Made by a program: the position numbers and the translations under genes | Notes under the pieces: generated by a model | Seen by the model: the letters and a program-made list of their open reading frames with translations, nothing else | What the model was told of the DNA's origin: nothing | The model's database searches: none | Source: Chimonanthus salicifolius | Taxonomy: Eukaryota; Streptophyta; Magnoliopsida; Laurales; Calycanthaceae | Assembly (NCBI GenBank): GCA_013350335.1 | Contig: CM023536.1 | Location: 10,064,207-10,128,206, forward strand | Direction: 5' to 3' | DNA length: 64,000 nt | In this document: piece by piece, positions 1 to 10,400 of the stretch | Numbering within the stretch: the stretch's first letter is position 1 | Layout of the letters: each line of letters opens with the position of its first letter

Positions 1-194
1 AATAAACTCAGGTGTAGTAGAAAAAATCTACACCCACTTTTTTGGAAAATGGTTGGTGTCCATGTCATTTACATCACATAAGTGCTATCACATTTTTTAA
101 GGTAACTTTTCAAGTATTCTGTCATTTTGTGTAATGTTGAATGGGATGTTGACTACACTAGGGTTTATTAGAGTTTTTGCTATACACACACATA

Positions 195-440
195 ACAAGG
201 ATCCCTTAGGTTCCAACCCTAAAATAACAATTTCAGTTTGTCGACCAAATTCCCCCACCATGGCCCTAATCATACCCTTCCCTCCTCACACCCATCTACC
301 TCCTGTGAATTAGATCCTTACCTAAATTAACCCTAATATGGCTCACTTATCCAATCAAGCTGGTCTTTTAGAGGCGTTTTGTTTAAGCCAATGACCTTTC
401 CAACCAACCCATCCACATGTGTCTTGGTGGGCCTCACATA
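195..440 (+). repeat. Degenerate copy of the MITE-like family
   Basis: Shares the internal order of the better copies: a segment around 'cacccatctacc', a segment resembling 'cttatccaatcaagc', then 'cccatccacatgtg' and 'gggcc'. Both terminal inverted repeats are degraded, so the boundaries are approximate. Confidence 0.35.
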
Positions 441-650
441 AAAGTCCTCAAATTGTTATTTGAGGTTTGCGGCCTAGGGGGTCTTGATCACACACACATT
501 TGGGAATTTCTTGTGAATTTCAAAAGAACCATCTAATTGGCTTTCCATCCTGACAAGGGCCTGAAAAAGCTAAAATATATAGTAAGCCATGATTATGAGA
601 GAAGACACCCACCACCCCCCCCCCCCCCCCCACCCCACCTCTCTTTCTGA

Positions 651-985
651 TCACCTGCAAACGAGTTTGTAGGTAAGTTTGGTGCAAACTTTGGATTGTG
701 GGGTTGAAAGGTCCTGGCTTAAGTATGGTATCTATAAAATTTCCTCTTGGATAAGTGAAGCCATGGTTTTTAAGGCTTTCAAAAATTCATATTTATTTGA
801 GAATGGAAATTCATTAGGTTAGATCAACAGGTTGTGAAATTTGGGTTGCTGCCAAATAGGGTATGAGTACAATTCATTAAGAGTAGGTCGGTGTAAGTGG
901 AGGAATGGATCCATTGAGTGCCCAGTGGGCCGGTGAGCCCCACACACCAAAGTTTGCATGTTTTCATGAGAACTGTTCTTAAGGA
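651..985 (-). repeat. MITE-like copy, inverted orientation
   Basis: Begins with TCACCTGCAAACGAGTTTG, the terminal repeat seen at both ends of the 3723-4060 copy, followed by 'gtttggtgcaaactttgg'. The internal order is the reverse of the 3723-4060 copy (tataaaatttcctcttgga, then ggatccattgag, then gtgagcccc). The right end near 'ccaaagtttgcatg' (947-960) is shortened. Confidence 0.6.
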
Positions 986-1010
986 GAAATTGTTATATAT
1001 TTATTAATAG

Positions 1011-1092
1011 CGATCTACCACAAATACATTTGTACCAAGTTTGGTGCAAATGCCTCCATGGGCCCACATGGATGGGTAGGTTTGAAAGGCAT
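1011..1092 (-). repeat. Truncated MITE-like copy
   Basis: Only the terminal part is present: 'accaagtttggtgcaaatgc', 'gggcccacatggatgggtag' and 'tttgaaaggc', matching in reverse complement the right end of the 3723-4060 copy. The remainder is missing and is followed by TA/CA-rich simple sequence. Confidence 0.5.
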
Positions 1093-1550
1093 ACACACAT
1101 TTACATACATACTTACATATACATATACATATATACAAACATATAATATATAATGATCTAGAGAGACCGTTTTTTATTTCATGAAATAGAGACCTATTCC
1201 TTTTTTAGTTATAAGACCTACCTAAATGTGTTCTAATCACAAGAGAATGGATGAATAGGTAGACCATAAGTTGAATTAGAAGTGAGCAAATATTCAACCC
1301 CATCTGATTATCACGACAAAGAATATAGGTGTTCAAAATTTAATGTTTTATAGGCCTTAATTGAATGCAATTTTTTGGCTTAAAAATTCAATAATGTATA
1401 AAAGGTGGATTGGTGCCAATTTGAGAAATATACCATCATGGGGGTAGGTGAATATGAATGATTTTGGTTGATCATTGGAGGGCCTAACATAGGTCTCAAC
1501 AAAAGGTCTCTCCCAGAGTTCGCTCTGGAATATTTTCCTCTATCTATCTG

Positions 1551-1587
<37 letters not shown>

Positions 1588-1617
1588 GTTTGCAACAATC
1601 TTTGTTATATATTAAAT

Positions 1618-1937
1618 ATGCATCAAGTTTGGTGCAAACTTTGGTTAGGACCCATAGTGGACCAAATGGATCCATTCCTGATCTCACACTTGCCTAGCTC
1701 CCGTGCATTGCATCCGTACCCATTTGATATCAATTTGACTTTTAATCCGACATGAGGAATTTCCACCATTAGATAAATGTAAAATTTTGAGAGCCTTAAA
1801 AAAAATGACTTCTATTATCTAATCAAGATGAAACTTTATATAAGCCAAGGCCTTTCAAACTCACTCATCCATGTGGGCCCATGTGTAGTCATCGGACTAT
1901 TTGCACCAAACTTTGGTGCAAACTAGTTTGGAGGTGA
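1618..1937 (+). repeat. MITE-like copy
   Basis: Starts 'tgcatcaagtttggtgc' and ends 'ccaaactttggtgcaaacta' followed by 'gtttggaggtga', so the ends are inverted repeats of each other. The internal motifs 'tggatccatt', 'tttccaccattagataaatg' and 'ccatgtgggccca' are shared with the other copies. A (TA)n run follows directly. Confidence 0.6.
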
Positions 1938-1960
1938 TCCTTTATATATATATATATATA

Positions 1961-2215
1961 TATATATGATGCCTATAAAATTTCATCTTGATTGGATAAG
2001 TGAAGCTATGATTTTTAACGTACTGAAAATTTATACTTTATCTAATGGTGGAAATTCATCGGGTTAGATCGATGGGCTTTGAAAATCAGATTGGTGTCAA
2101 ATTGGGTATGGGTGCAGTTCATGGGGCTAAGGTGGGTGTGAGGGGGAAATGGATTCATTAGATCTACTGTGGGCCCCACAACCAAAGTTTGCATGAAAGT
2201 CTCATGTTCTTAGAG
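1961..2215 (-). repeat. MITE-like copy, inverted orientation, left end missing
   Basis: Contains 'cctataaaatttcatcttga', 'gatcgatgggctttgaaaa', 'tgtgggccccacaaccaaag' and 'tttgcatg', i.e. the family in reverse orientation. It abuts the (TA)n tract that ends the 1618-1937 copy and lacks its first terminal repeat. Confidence 0.55.
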
Positions 2216-3363
2216 GAGAATTGTTTTTATTTGTGTATATATATCATAGTTGCCAAATTTGTTCCCGAACCCATTCCAGTTATGTCTCTGTAGTGGAATG
2301 TTCTAGCATTTTGACTGTTCCGGTGTTCCGTTTCAAAAAAGACAGCATAAAAAATAAAAAATGAAAAAATTATGAAAAATAGTAAATTACTTTCAAATGT
2401 TCAATTAATTGTTTTCATCATTTTACACTAATCTATACAAATAAAAAACATAAATTATCTTAATCATTAAATAATTAAATAGTTCTTATAGAGTTTATCA
2501 AACTATTTAAAATAAATCCTTTCAAGTTATCTTAATTTTTAATTTTTTAAAATAAGATGTTAACCATTAGATAAATATTATTATCTTTGATATTTAAAAT
2601 GACTATAAGTATAAACAAGTAGGAATTTAAACTCAAAAGAAAGGAGCAAATTAGACATTTGAGAAGTAAATAGGTAGTTGATTATCCATTGGACCCATCA
2701 TGGCCCCTTCTCACAAACTCAAGAGTCAAGGATATTGTGTAAAAAATCAATCATATTATTCAATTAGTGATAGGGATGTTAAAAAGAATAGAAAGAAAAA
2801 TTAATGAGAAGTAAAAAAAATGGTAAAAAATCTTGATCCGATTTGTGTCCTCTGACTTTTTTTTTTAATAAAAAATTTCAAGAATACTTGTCAACTTCCT
2901 CATGGCTTCATTTCGGTCACCACGTACCAGTCATCACCCATATCCCATTTGTTGAAACTCTACTAGGGTTGCAAATGGGAAAGTGGAGAATAAAGGGTTT
3001 TTGTAAGATGTCCATCAAATTACAAAAATGGCCACATATTAAAGACACTCCCCTTTAAACATCTGAGGGAAATTCCATAAAAATCAAACACCAAAAGTTT
3101 AAAAACAGTGAAATAACTCTATAGATGGGAGATTGATTCTGCCCATTTTGCTTGAAATGATGCCACTTCGGGTGGAATGGCCCAAAACGGAACCCTATAC
3201 CTATTATATGGACGTTTAGATCCGTTTCTTTGCCAGAATCGGAACTTTCTAGTTGAAACAGAACATAACTGACTACTATATATGCATATATACATATACA
3301 TATGAACATGTGCCTGTATGGATGTATAAAACTATAAATAAATAAATAAACAAATAAATATAT

Positions 3364-3696
3364 TCGAACGAGTTAGCATGTAAGTTTGGTGCAAACTTTA
3401 GGTTGTGGGGCCTAAAATGAACCCAATGGGTCTATTCCCCTCCTTACACCCACCTACCCTCGTGCATAACACCCATATCCAATTTGACTTTTAAAGGCCA
3501 TTGATCTAATTTGATAAATTTCCACCGTTAGATAAATATGAAATTTTGCGGCCCTTAAAAAATATGATTTGCTTATCCAATGAAGATGGAATTTTATAGG
3601 CACTATATACAAGTTAAGGCCTTTCAATCCCACCCATCAATGTGGGCCTAGGTGAAGCTATCGGAGAGTTTGTACTAAACTAGTTTGTGGGGGATT
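3364..3696 (+). repeat. MITE-like copy
   Basis: Starts 'cgaacgagttagcatg' and 'taagtttggtgcaaacttta' and ends 'actaaactagtttgtggggg', preserving the family's inverted ends in decayed form. The internal motifs (cacccacctaccc, ccaccgttagataaat, cctttcaatcccacccatc) are shared. Confidence 0.6.
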
Positions 3697-3722
3697 GCTA
3701 CTATATATATACATGACAAATA

Positions 3723-4060
3723 TCACCTACAAATGAGTTTGCATGAAGTTCAAAACAAACTTTGGATTGTGAGGCCCATAGTGGATTCAATGGATCCATT
3801 TCCCCCTACACCCACCTACCCCTGTGAATTGCACCTATGTGTAATTTGATTTTTAAAGCTTATTGGTCTAACTCGATGAATTTCTACCGCTGTTAAATGT
3901 GAAATTTTGAGGACGTCGAACTTCTCTTATCCAATTAAGATGATATTTTATAAGCATTATATACAAGAGAAGGCCTTTTAAAAGCACTCATCCATGTGGG
4001 CGCAAGTGGGCCCATCGGGCTGTTTACACCAAACTTTGGTGCAAACTCGTTTGCGGGTGA
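3723..4060 (+). repeat. Best-preserved MITE-like copy (338 bp)
   Basis: Left end TCACCTACAAATGAGTTTGC; the reverse complement of the right end reads TCACCCGCAAACGAGTTTGC, so there is a terminal inverted repeat of about 21 bp with three mismatches. No ORF is present. I could not see a clear target-site duplication (left flank gacaaata, right flank gctttg), so the superfamily is unassigned. Non-autonomous DNA transposon is an inference from size, inverted ends and copy number. Confidence 0.65.
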
Positions 4061-4232
4061 GCTTTGTTATTTGAACCTTGAATGTTAAGGATTTGAAGTT
4101 GAGGCCATCATCACTAGGGGCAATGGTGCACTTTCGTCCACTGGCTAGGTTTGTCTATGTTTCATGCTTCAATCCATTTTGCTAATCCTTTGCATTGGGT
4201 AGGCCTTATTGCTAAGCAAGTGAATTCTGCAG

Positions 4233-4409
4233 GTCAGGGTCTGCTAATGGAGCTGTTGGTGTTAGAAAAGTGGACTTAGCCTCTGAACAAAATGGGCTTG
4301 GCATATGTTCCACCACTAGGAGTGACCGGGAAACTGTTGCTCCTCATGAGAGAAGAGATCGCTTTGTTGGTTCAGATAAGGAAAGGGTAGCTCTCAAATC
4401 TGTTAACAA
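4233..4409 (+). CDS. Host gene, first visible exon
   Basis: Follows the acceptor tctgcAG and ends before GTATGAAC. It opens with the last base of a split codon, then [12 protein letters not shown], and ends with two bases of a codon completed by the next exon. Reading through the donor meets only a poly-T intronic stretch. Earlier exons are outside the window. Confidence 0.75.
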
Positions 4410-7400
4410 GTATGAACATCATGAAAATATTTTGCTTGGAATATATTTTTTTTTCTATTCCAAGATGCATGCTCTTGCTCCTCCCTTTATTCTCTTCTCT
4501 TCCATATGGTGATGCTTTTTGGAACTTCTGTTGCCATTATGTGCTTCATTTACCTTTTCCCCTGTAGCAACGTTTTCTTTCTGCTTTTCTTCATCAGTCA
4601 ATGTTTTTTGTTGGTGATATTTCTTCCCGTTTATTCAATATTCAGACCAAATGTTTGTGAAGATAGTAGTGCATCTAGTCCTACTTCAATCATAAAAATG
4701 AACACATCTGCTCGGGCACCACGATCAAGTTCAGGAACAACATCTAAGTCATCTGCAAATGTCCGCCGGTCAATTAAAAGTCTTGATGATTGGGAACATC
4801 CTCAATTCACTAACAAGCTCCATGCTGTTGTTGGGGACAATATTCAGAAACACTCAATGCCTGCACGATCATCACCACCTCCTGTAGCTCAATGGGTTGG
4901 ACAAAGACCTCAGAAGATAACACGTATTGCAAGAAGAACAAATTTTGTCCCTGTTGTTCCAAGCCATGAGAAGGGCCCATCTTTGGATATTGCAGCAAAT
5001 TTGACTGGTGCTGAAAATGGATTGGGATTCCCAAGGCATTTTTCCAGTAATGCTTCTCAACAAGTTAAATTAAGAAATGACCATGTGTTCTCTGCTGGTC
5101 TTTCTGAAAATGATGAGTTGGGAGCTGTTGAAAATAAGTCAAAAGACAAAGGTAAGAAATCTGGTATAGATGATAAAGCCAGACCAGTTGGTCAAAAGGT
5201 TGCAACTCTAGTGTTGTCATCAAGAAAAAATAAGCTGGCTACTGATGAAGATGTGGGAGATGGAGTTAGGAGACAGGGGAGGACTGGACGGGGTTTTAGT
5301 CCTACAAGGGTCAGCGTGTTTCCTACAATGGAGAAAGTTGACAGTGCGGCCACTGTGAAGCATCTCAGAAGTGCAAGACTTGGTTCTGATAAGTTTGAAA
5401 GGTGTTGCCTCTCTCTCTCTCTCTCTCTCTCTGTCTCTGTCTCTCGGGTTCTCTTCTGTTTGCTCTTACTTCCAACCTGCTCATCACTCAAAATAAAAGA
5501 AAAAGGAAAAAGTGCAATCCTCTCTTCATGCTAAGTCTCTCATGTGATTGCATTTTATTGTTTCAGTAGAGCAGGTCGCCCACCTAATAAAAAGTTGTAT
5601 GAATGCAAGACATATATGCGCCCTAGGCATGCAATAAATGGAGCATCAGAACTTTCAGGTACCTTTCTGCTAGTGTATTGGTGAAAATTTTCATATTTGT
5701 TTAATTTTACACACACCGTGTAAAAATATTTTTTATTATTTTCAGGAAAATCTGTAAATGACCATGAGGAGCTTGTGGTTGCTGCAAAAGTTGCTCTGAA
5801 TACCAGTATTGCTTTTATCATTTTGCACTAGACTATGCATGGTTTTCCCACATCCATAGAGTAAATTATTCAATTGTTTTACAGGTAATGCATGTTCCTG
5901 CCCATTTTGGAGACGAATTGAACCAGTCTTTGGTTTCATTTCCGCTAAAGATATGACCTTTCTGAAGGAACAGGTAATGAATTATATGGATACTGTTGAA
6001 GAATATTGATTCCCATAATCTTGCAGTTTACCATAATTGTACAGCTGACTTTCCTTGTAAACTTCATTTAGTCAAATTCTTGATTAAGGGATGATTTATT
6101 GTAATTGATTTTAAATTGATTCTGATTGTAATTGTTTAGAGTTGCTAGCCTCATAAGAGGAACATGACATTTTATTCTCTCTCTCTCTCTCTCTTCTCTC
6201 TCTAGTCTCACACCTTGTCCCTCTGTCTCTCTTTTTTAACTCTTCTTCTCCAAATCATCATTATTAACATGTATCAGCTTGTTCTTTCCATGTAAACATT
6301 AAAAATCAACTTGTAGACATGTTTACGAAGTCTTTTCCTTGAGCACAATAGACTACTTGTGTCAAGCTTGGTTTGCATGACATCTATCAGCTTGCGGGGA
6401 GTGAATATTAATTCCCCTAATCTTCTGGGATACCATGATTGTATAGTTGATTTGTGTTCTTTGATTTAGTGAGATCCCTTGATTGAAGGATAATTTCTTA
6501 TAATTGATTGTAGAGGGATTCTAATTATAACTGTATAGACTCTTTATATACAGCTACTGGTCTCGCAAGAGGATTTCAGCTGGTCTCACAAGAAGAACAC
6601 AGCATTATATTCCCAAATCTCTCTCTCACTCTCCTGTCTCACACCTTCTCCCTCATTCTCTTTTTCTAAACTGTTATTCTTCTTCTCCAAATCACCATTA
6701 TTGAACAGATATTAAATTTCAACAAGAGGTTATTTTAGTTATTGTATGTCTTAAAGAGGTTATTTGGTTACGTAGTTTTGTATGTTCAGCCTTGAAAAGG
6801 TATTTTTCTCCTTTGATTTAATGTTTGCCTCACCGAACTATGTTACCAGATTTACCTTTTGGATGATCAGCTGCAAATGTTTGTGTCCCATTTGATACTG
6901 ACTGATGCAGGGTAGGTAAGATTAAGAATACCCAACCTCAAATTATAGCGGAAGCTTGAATAATATCTTGAATAACCCTTCAATCTTCACAAAACAGTCC
7001 TTCGTTTTGCACTTGAATCTTCACAAAACAGTCATTCGTTTTGTATTTGAATCTTCACAAAACAGTTCTTCGTTTTGCACTTGAATGTTCACAAAACAGT
7101 CCTTCGTTTTGCTAAACAAAATAACAATTTTATTGATCAAAATAATCTCCCCTCCAAACTGGCTATTACAACTCCTTAAATAAAAACACGTACTAAATGA
7201 AAGTCCTATCTAATTAGGAACTCCTAATAATAAACACCTACTAAATAAGAGTCCTATGTAATTAAGAACTCCTAATAATAAACACCTACTAAATAAGAGT
7301 CCTATCTAATTAGGAACTCCTAATAATAAACAACTACTAATTAAAAACAAATCCTAATAAAACTAAGCCACGTGGTGGCTGTTTTTCCATTCCACAAGGT

Positions 7401-10400
7401 GTCCCAACTTAAGTAGGTTTGGGATTCTCAAATCTTCCAATGTTGGGTCTTCATCTTAATTGGGCTTCAAATTTTGGCCCATTTTAAAGAGGCTCACCTT
7501 GGACTTTGGGCTGACCCAAATTGCTCATGCACCCGCCGTGATCAAAAATAAATTTTTCGTCTTTCGTATCGGAGCCCGAGCTTGGTAAATTGCTAACGTA
7601 CCCACCCGGGTCAAAATTAAAATTTTGATTACGTCCACATATGTCTGCATCATTCTCCCGCTCTCGAAGAAAACTCGTCCTCGAGTTTATAAGGTTCATC
7701 GACGAAGGGTGCGGTCTTCTCTTAATCTTTCTCCTGTGCTTCCATGAAATTTCATTATGTTGAATACTCAATCGCTGTGGAGTACTTACTTTAGGAGATG
7801 TCGCCTTGGGGCCTACCAAAAGTGATTGGATGGTAGGTGTTGAAGATTGACTCTCATAATCTTCCCAAATAGGGTCAACATATGGCCGGATGGTGTGGGT
7901 TAAGTCCACAAGATGCCGGTCATCTATCCCCAGTGTACGAACCTGTACGGACCAATCTTTGTCGCCTTTGTCTGTAGCATCTTCTTGCTGCTTCTCAATA
8001 GACTGTGGCTCAGGATGGGATCTGGGTGCTTCAAATTCCTGCTTCAAGATGGAACTTGCCTCAAACTGTCGAATACATCCATGTGTTGAACCTGTATCTG
8101 TTGTAGCTTCATGAACTGCTAACACTGGTGAGATACTGGTTGTAGCCAACTGGTACATGTGTTCTTCCAACAGTGGATCAACATAAGATCTATGCTCACC
8201 CAATGTTTCCATGGGATAAATATCACAAAACACAAACTCAGTGGTGGCCTCGGCCTCTGTGCCACTGTGTTTAATGTCATCCACTCGGGGTTCACAACTT
8301 GGAACTCGATGTTCCTGTACCGTCTTCAATAGTTGCACACTCATGGAGACCGTCTCCACAGAATCATCGACATCTTCCTCACTAGAGGAATCTGAGTCAA
8401 CAATTTTGACTTGTGCAGTCGTGTCTACTTCATCAGCAAATCGGACGAATCGTTGCCTTCTCTCAGGTTGTCGGACGACATGTTTTGCTCTATGTCTGTG
8501 ATAGTAGAAACTTTCGTCTGAACTTTGATTTGAATTGTCATCTGAACTTTCTTCAGAAAATGAGTATCTGGAGTACCTTGATCTCACTGATGGCAAACTA
8601 GAAGGGTGTTGGCTTGTTTGATTCTTTAGAGCCGCAATCTCTCTCTGTAGATTAACACATGACTCAAATAACCGAGCAAACTGCCTGTCGCGGTCTTTAG
8701 AGAATTTAACTTGATCATCTTCTGGAGCGTGTCTCACATGACGACTCTGACTAGAGTGAAACCAGTCACGATTCCCGCCTTGTCGGCTACGAGGGCGGTC
8801 ACGCCTTGCCATAACTAACCCTTGATCGAAGGATGAGTCTCAATTGACTCCGAAGCTCTGATAGCCATTCTGATGCAGGGTAGGTAAGATTAAGAATACC
8901 CAACCTCAAATTATAGCGGAAGCTTGAATAATATCTTGAATAACCCTTCAATCTTCACAAAACAGTCCTTCGTTTTGCACTTGAATCTTCACAAAACAGT
9001 CATTCGTTTTGTACTTGAATCTTCACAAAACAGTCCTTCGTTTTGCACTTGAATGTTCACAAAACAGTCCTTCGTTTTGCTAAACAAAATAACAATTTTA
9101 TTGATCAAAATAATCTCCCCTCCAAACTGGCTAGTACAACTCCTTAAATAAAAACACGTACTAAATAAAAGTCCTATCTAATTAGGAACTCCTAATAATA
9201 AACACCTACTAAATAAGAGTCCTATGTAATTAAGAACTCCTAATAATAAACACCTACTAAATAAGAGTCCTATCTAATTAGGAACTCCTAATAATAAACA
9301 ACTACTAATTAAAAACAAATCCTAATAAAACTAAGTCACGTGGTGGCTGTTTTTCCATTCCACAAGGTGTCCCAATTTAAGTAGGTTTGGGATTCTCAAA
9401 TCTTCCAATGTTGGGTCTTCATCTTAATTGGGCTTCAAATTTTGGCCCATTTTAAAGAGGCTCACCTTCGACTTTGGGCTGACCCAAATTGCTCATGCAC
9501 CCGCCGGGATCAAAAATAAAATTTTCATCTTTCGTATCGGAGCCCGAGCTTGGTAAATTGCTAACGTACCCACCCGGGTCAAAATTAAAATTTTGATTAC
9601 GTCCACATATGTCTGCATCACTGACTCTTTTAACTTAAAAGGTCTGTGCCTATCATGTACAAAATTGCCAAATGGTTTTATACTTTTATTAGATATTGTA
9701 AACCACTGATTTGTCTTTATGTATTTGCTTGTCAAATGAAGCTGCCTAGTGAACTAGTTCATCATTGTCATTGTCTGTGTCAAAGCCTTTCATCCCATCT
9801 ATTTGGGGTTGGCAGTCATGTGCTACATGCTCTTGTTTTCTGAGGAACCAGTTGTGCTACTTTATTCAACCATGATTGTTCTTCAAGAATTTCCTCTTTA
9901 GGTCCAACCAAATGCACTTGTACGTTATATTGGTACCTTCAGATGAGGCATCATAATTGTGCTATTTATTATTATATATCCAAGAAGGAAATTCATATCT
10001 GGATTTTGAAGTATTTGAATTAGCCATTTTTGTGATAAGTACTTTTCTTGTTGAATATGAATTTTTTATATGTATATATATATATATATATATATTATTT
10101 TTTTCCTTTCAGGGTGATGTTGGATATGGTTTTTCCCCATCAACTCCAACCCTTGGTTCTAGAGAGGAAGGTGGGACTGTCCCGGATGGAGTTGTGGTGA
10201 GTGAGGCTGAGAGAGAGATGGGGGATCTGAGTGAAACAGAGCATGCACGCCCCTTGTTAGAGCAGTTGATACCAGGGATAAAGATTCCAAGTGGGATACC
10301 ACTTTCATCAAGAATTATTGCTGCTGCAATTCATGTTGATGATATTGAAGAATCATACTTTGTTTCTAGCCTTGACCATGAGTATTTGATGAATGATTCA

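Larger units (their letters stand above)
1..4232. other. Probable intron or 5' flank of the host gene, rich in MITE-like repeats
   Basis: No coding exon is recognisable here. The stretch ends in an intron acceptor (tgaattctgcAG, 4223-4232) for the first visible exon, so at least its right part is intronic. It holds several copies of a roughly 340-bp inverted-repeat family (listed separately), a poly-C run (about 615-632), (CT)n and (TA)n tracts (about 1551-1586, 1945-1965) and AT-rich DNA. The part from about 2245 to 3280 has TTCC/GGAA-rich ends in loose inverted orientation and may be another decayed DNA transposon, but I could not find convincing terminal repeats or a target duplication. 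Confidence 0.6.
6903..9620 (-). mobile_element. Complete non-autonomous LTR retrotransposon carrying a gag-like ORF only
   Basis: Two 750-bp LTRs (6903-7652 and 8871-9620) flank a 1218-bp interior. The 5-bp target duplication CTGAC is perfect (6898-6902 and 9621-9625). The LTR ends form the inverted pair TGATGCA...TGCATCA. On the - strand the primer site TGGCTATCAGAGC begins three bases after the 5' LTR; it equals the usual initiator-Met site TGGTATCAGAGC with one inserted C. The interior holds one gag-like ORF and no protease, reverse transcriptase or integrase. It is of the kind called TR-GAG or SMART-like in plants and must borrow enzymes in trans. By eye the two LTRs differ at about ten positions, so the insertion is fairly recent. 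It sits antisense inside the intron 5974-10112 of the host gene. Confidence 0.9.

Noticed and set aside
1380..1755. Overlapping ORFs through (CT)n and (TA)n tracts
   Set aside because: Sequence composition is simple repeat; no codon bias or family match.
2245..3280. A further DNA transposon with TTCC/GGAA-rich ends
   Set aside because: The supposed inverted ends match at only about two thirds of positions and no target duplication was found.
4506..5534. A single 342-codon protein here
   Set aside because: Its first about 45 codons are T-rich intron and its last part is translated (CT)n intron; the 4646-5401 exon with flanking splice sites explains it and keeps phase with the rest.
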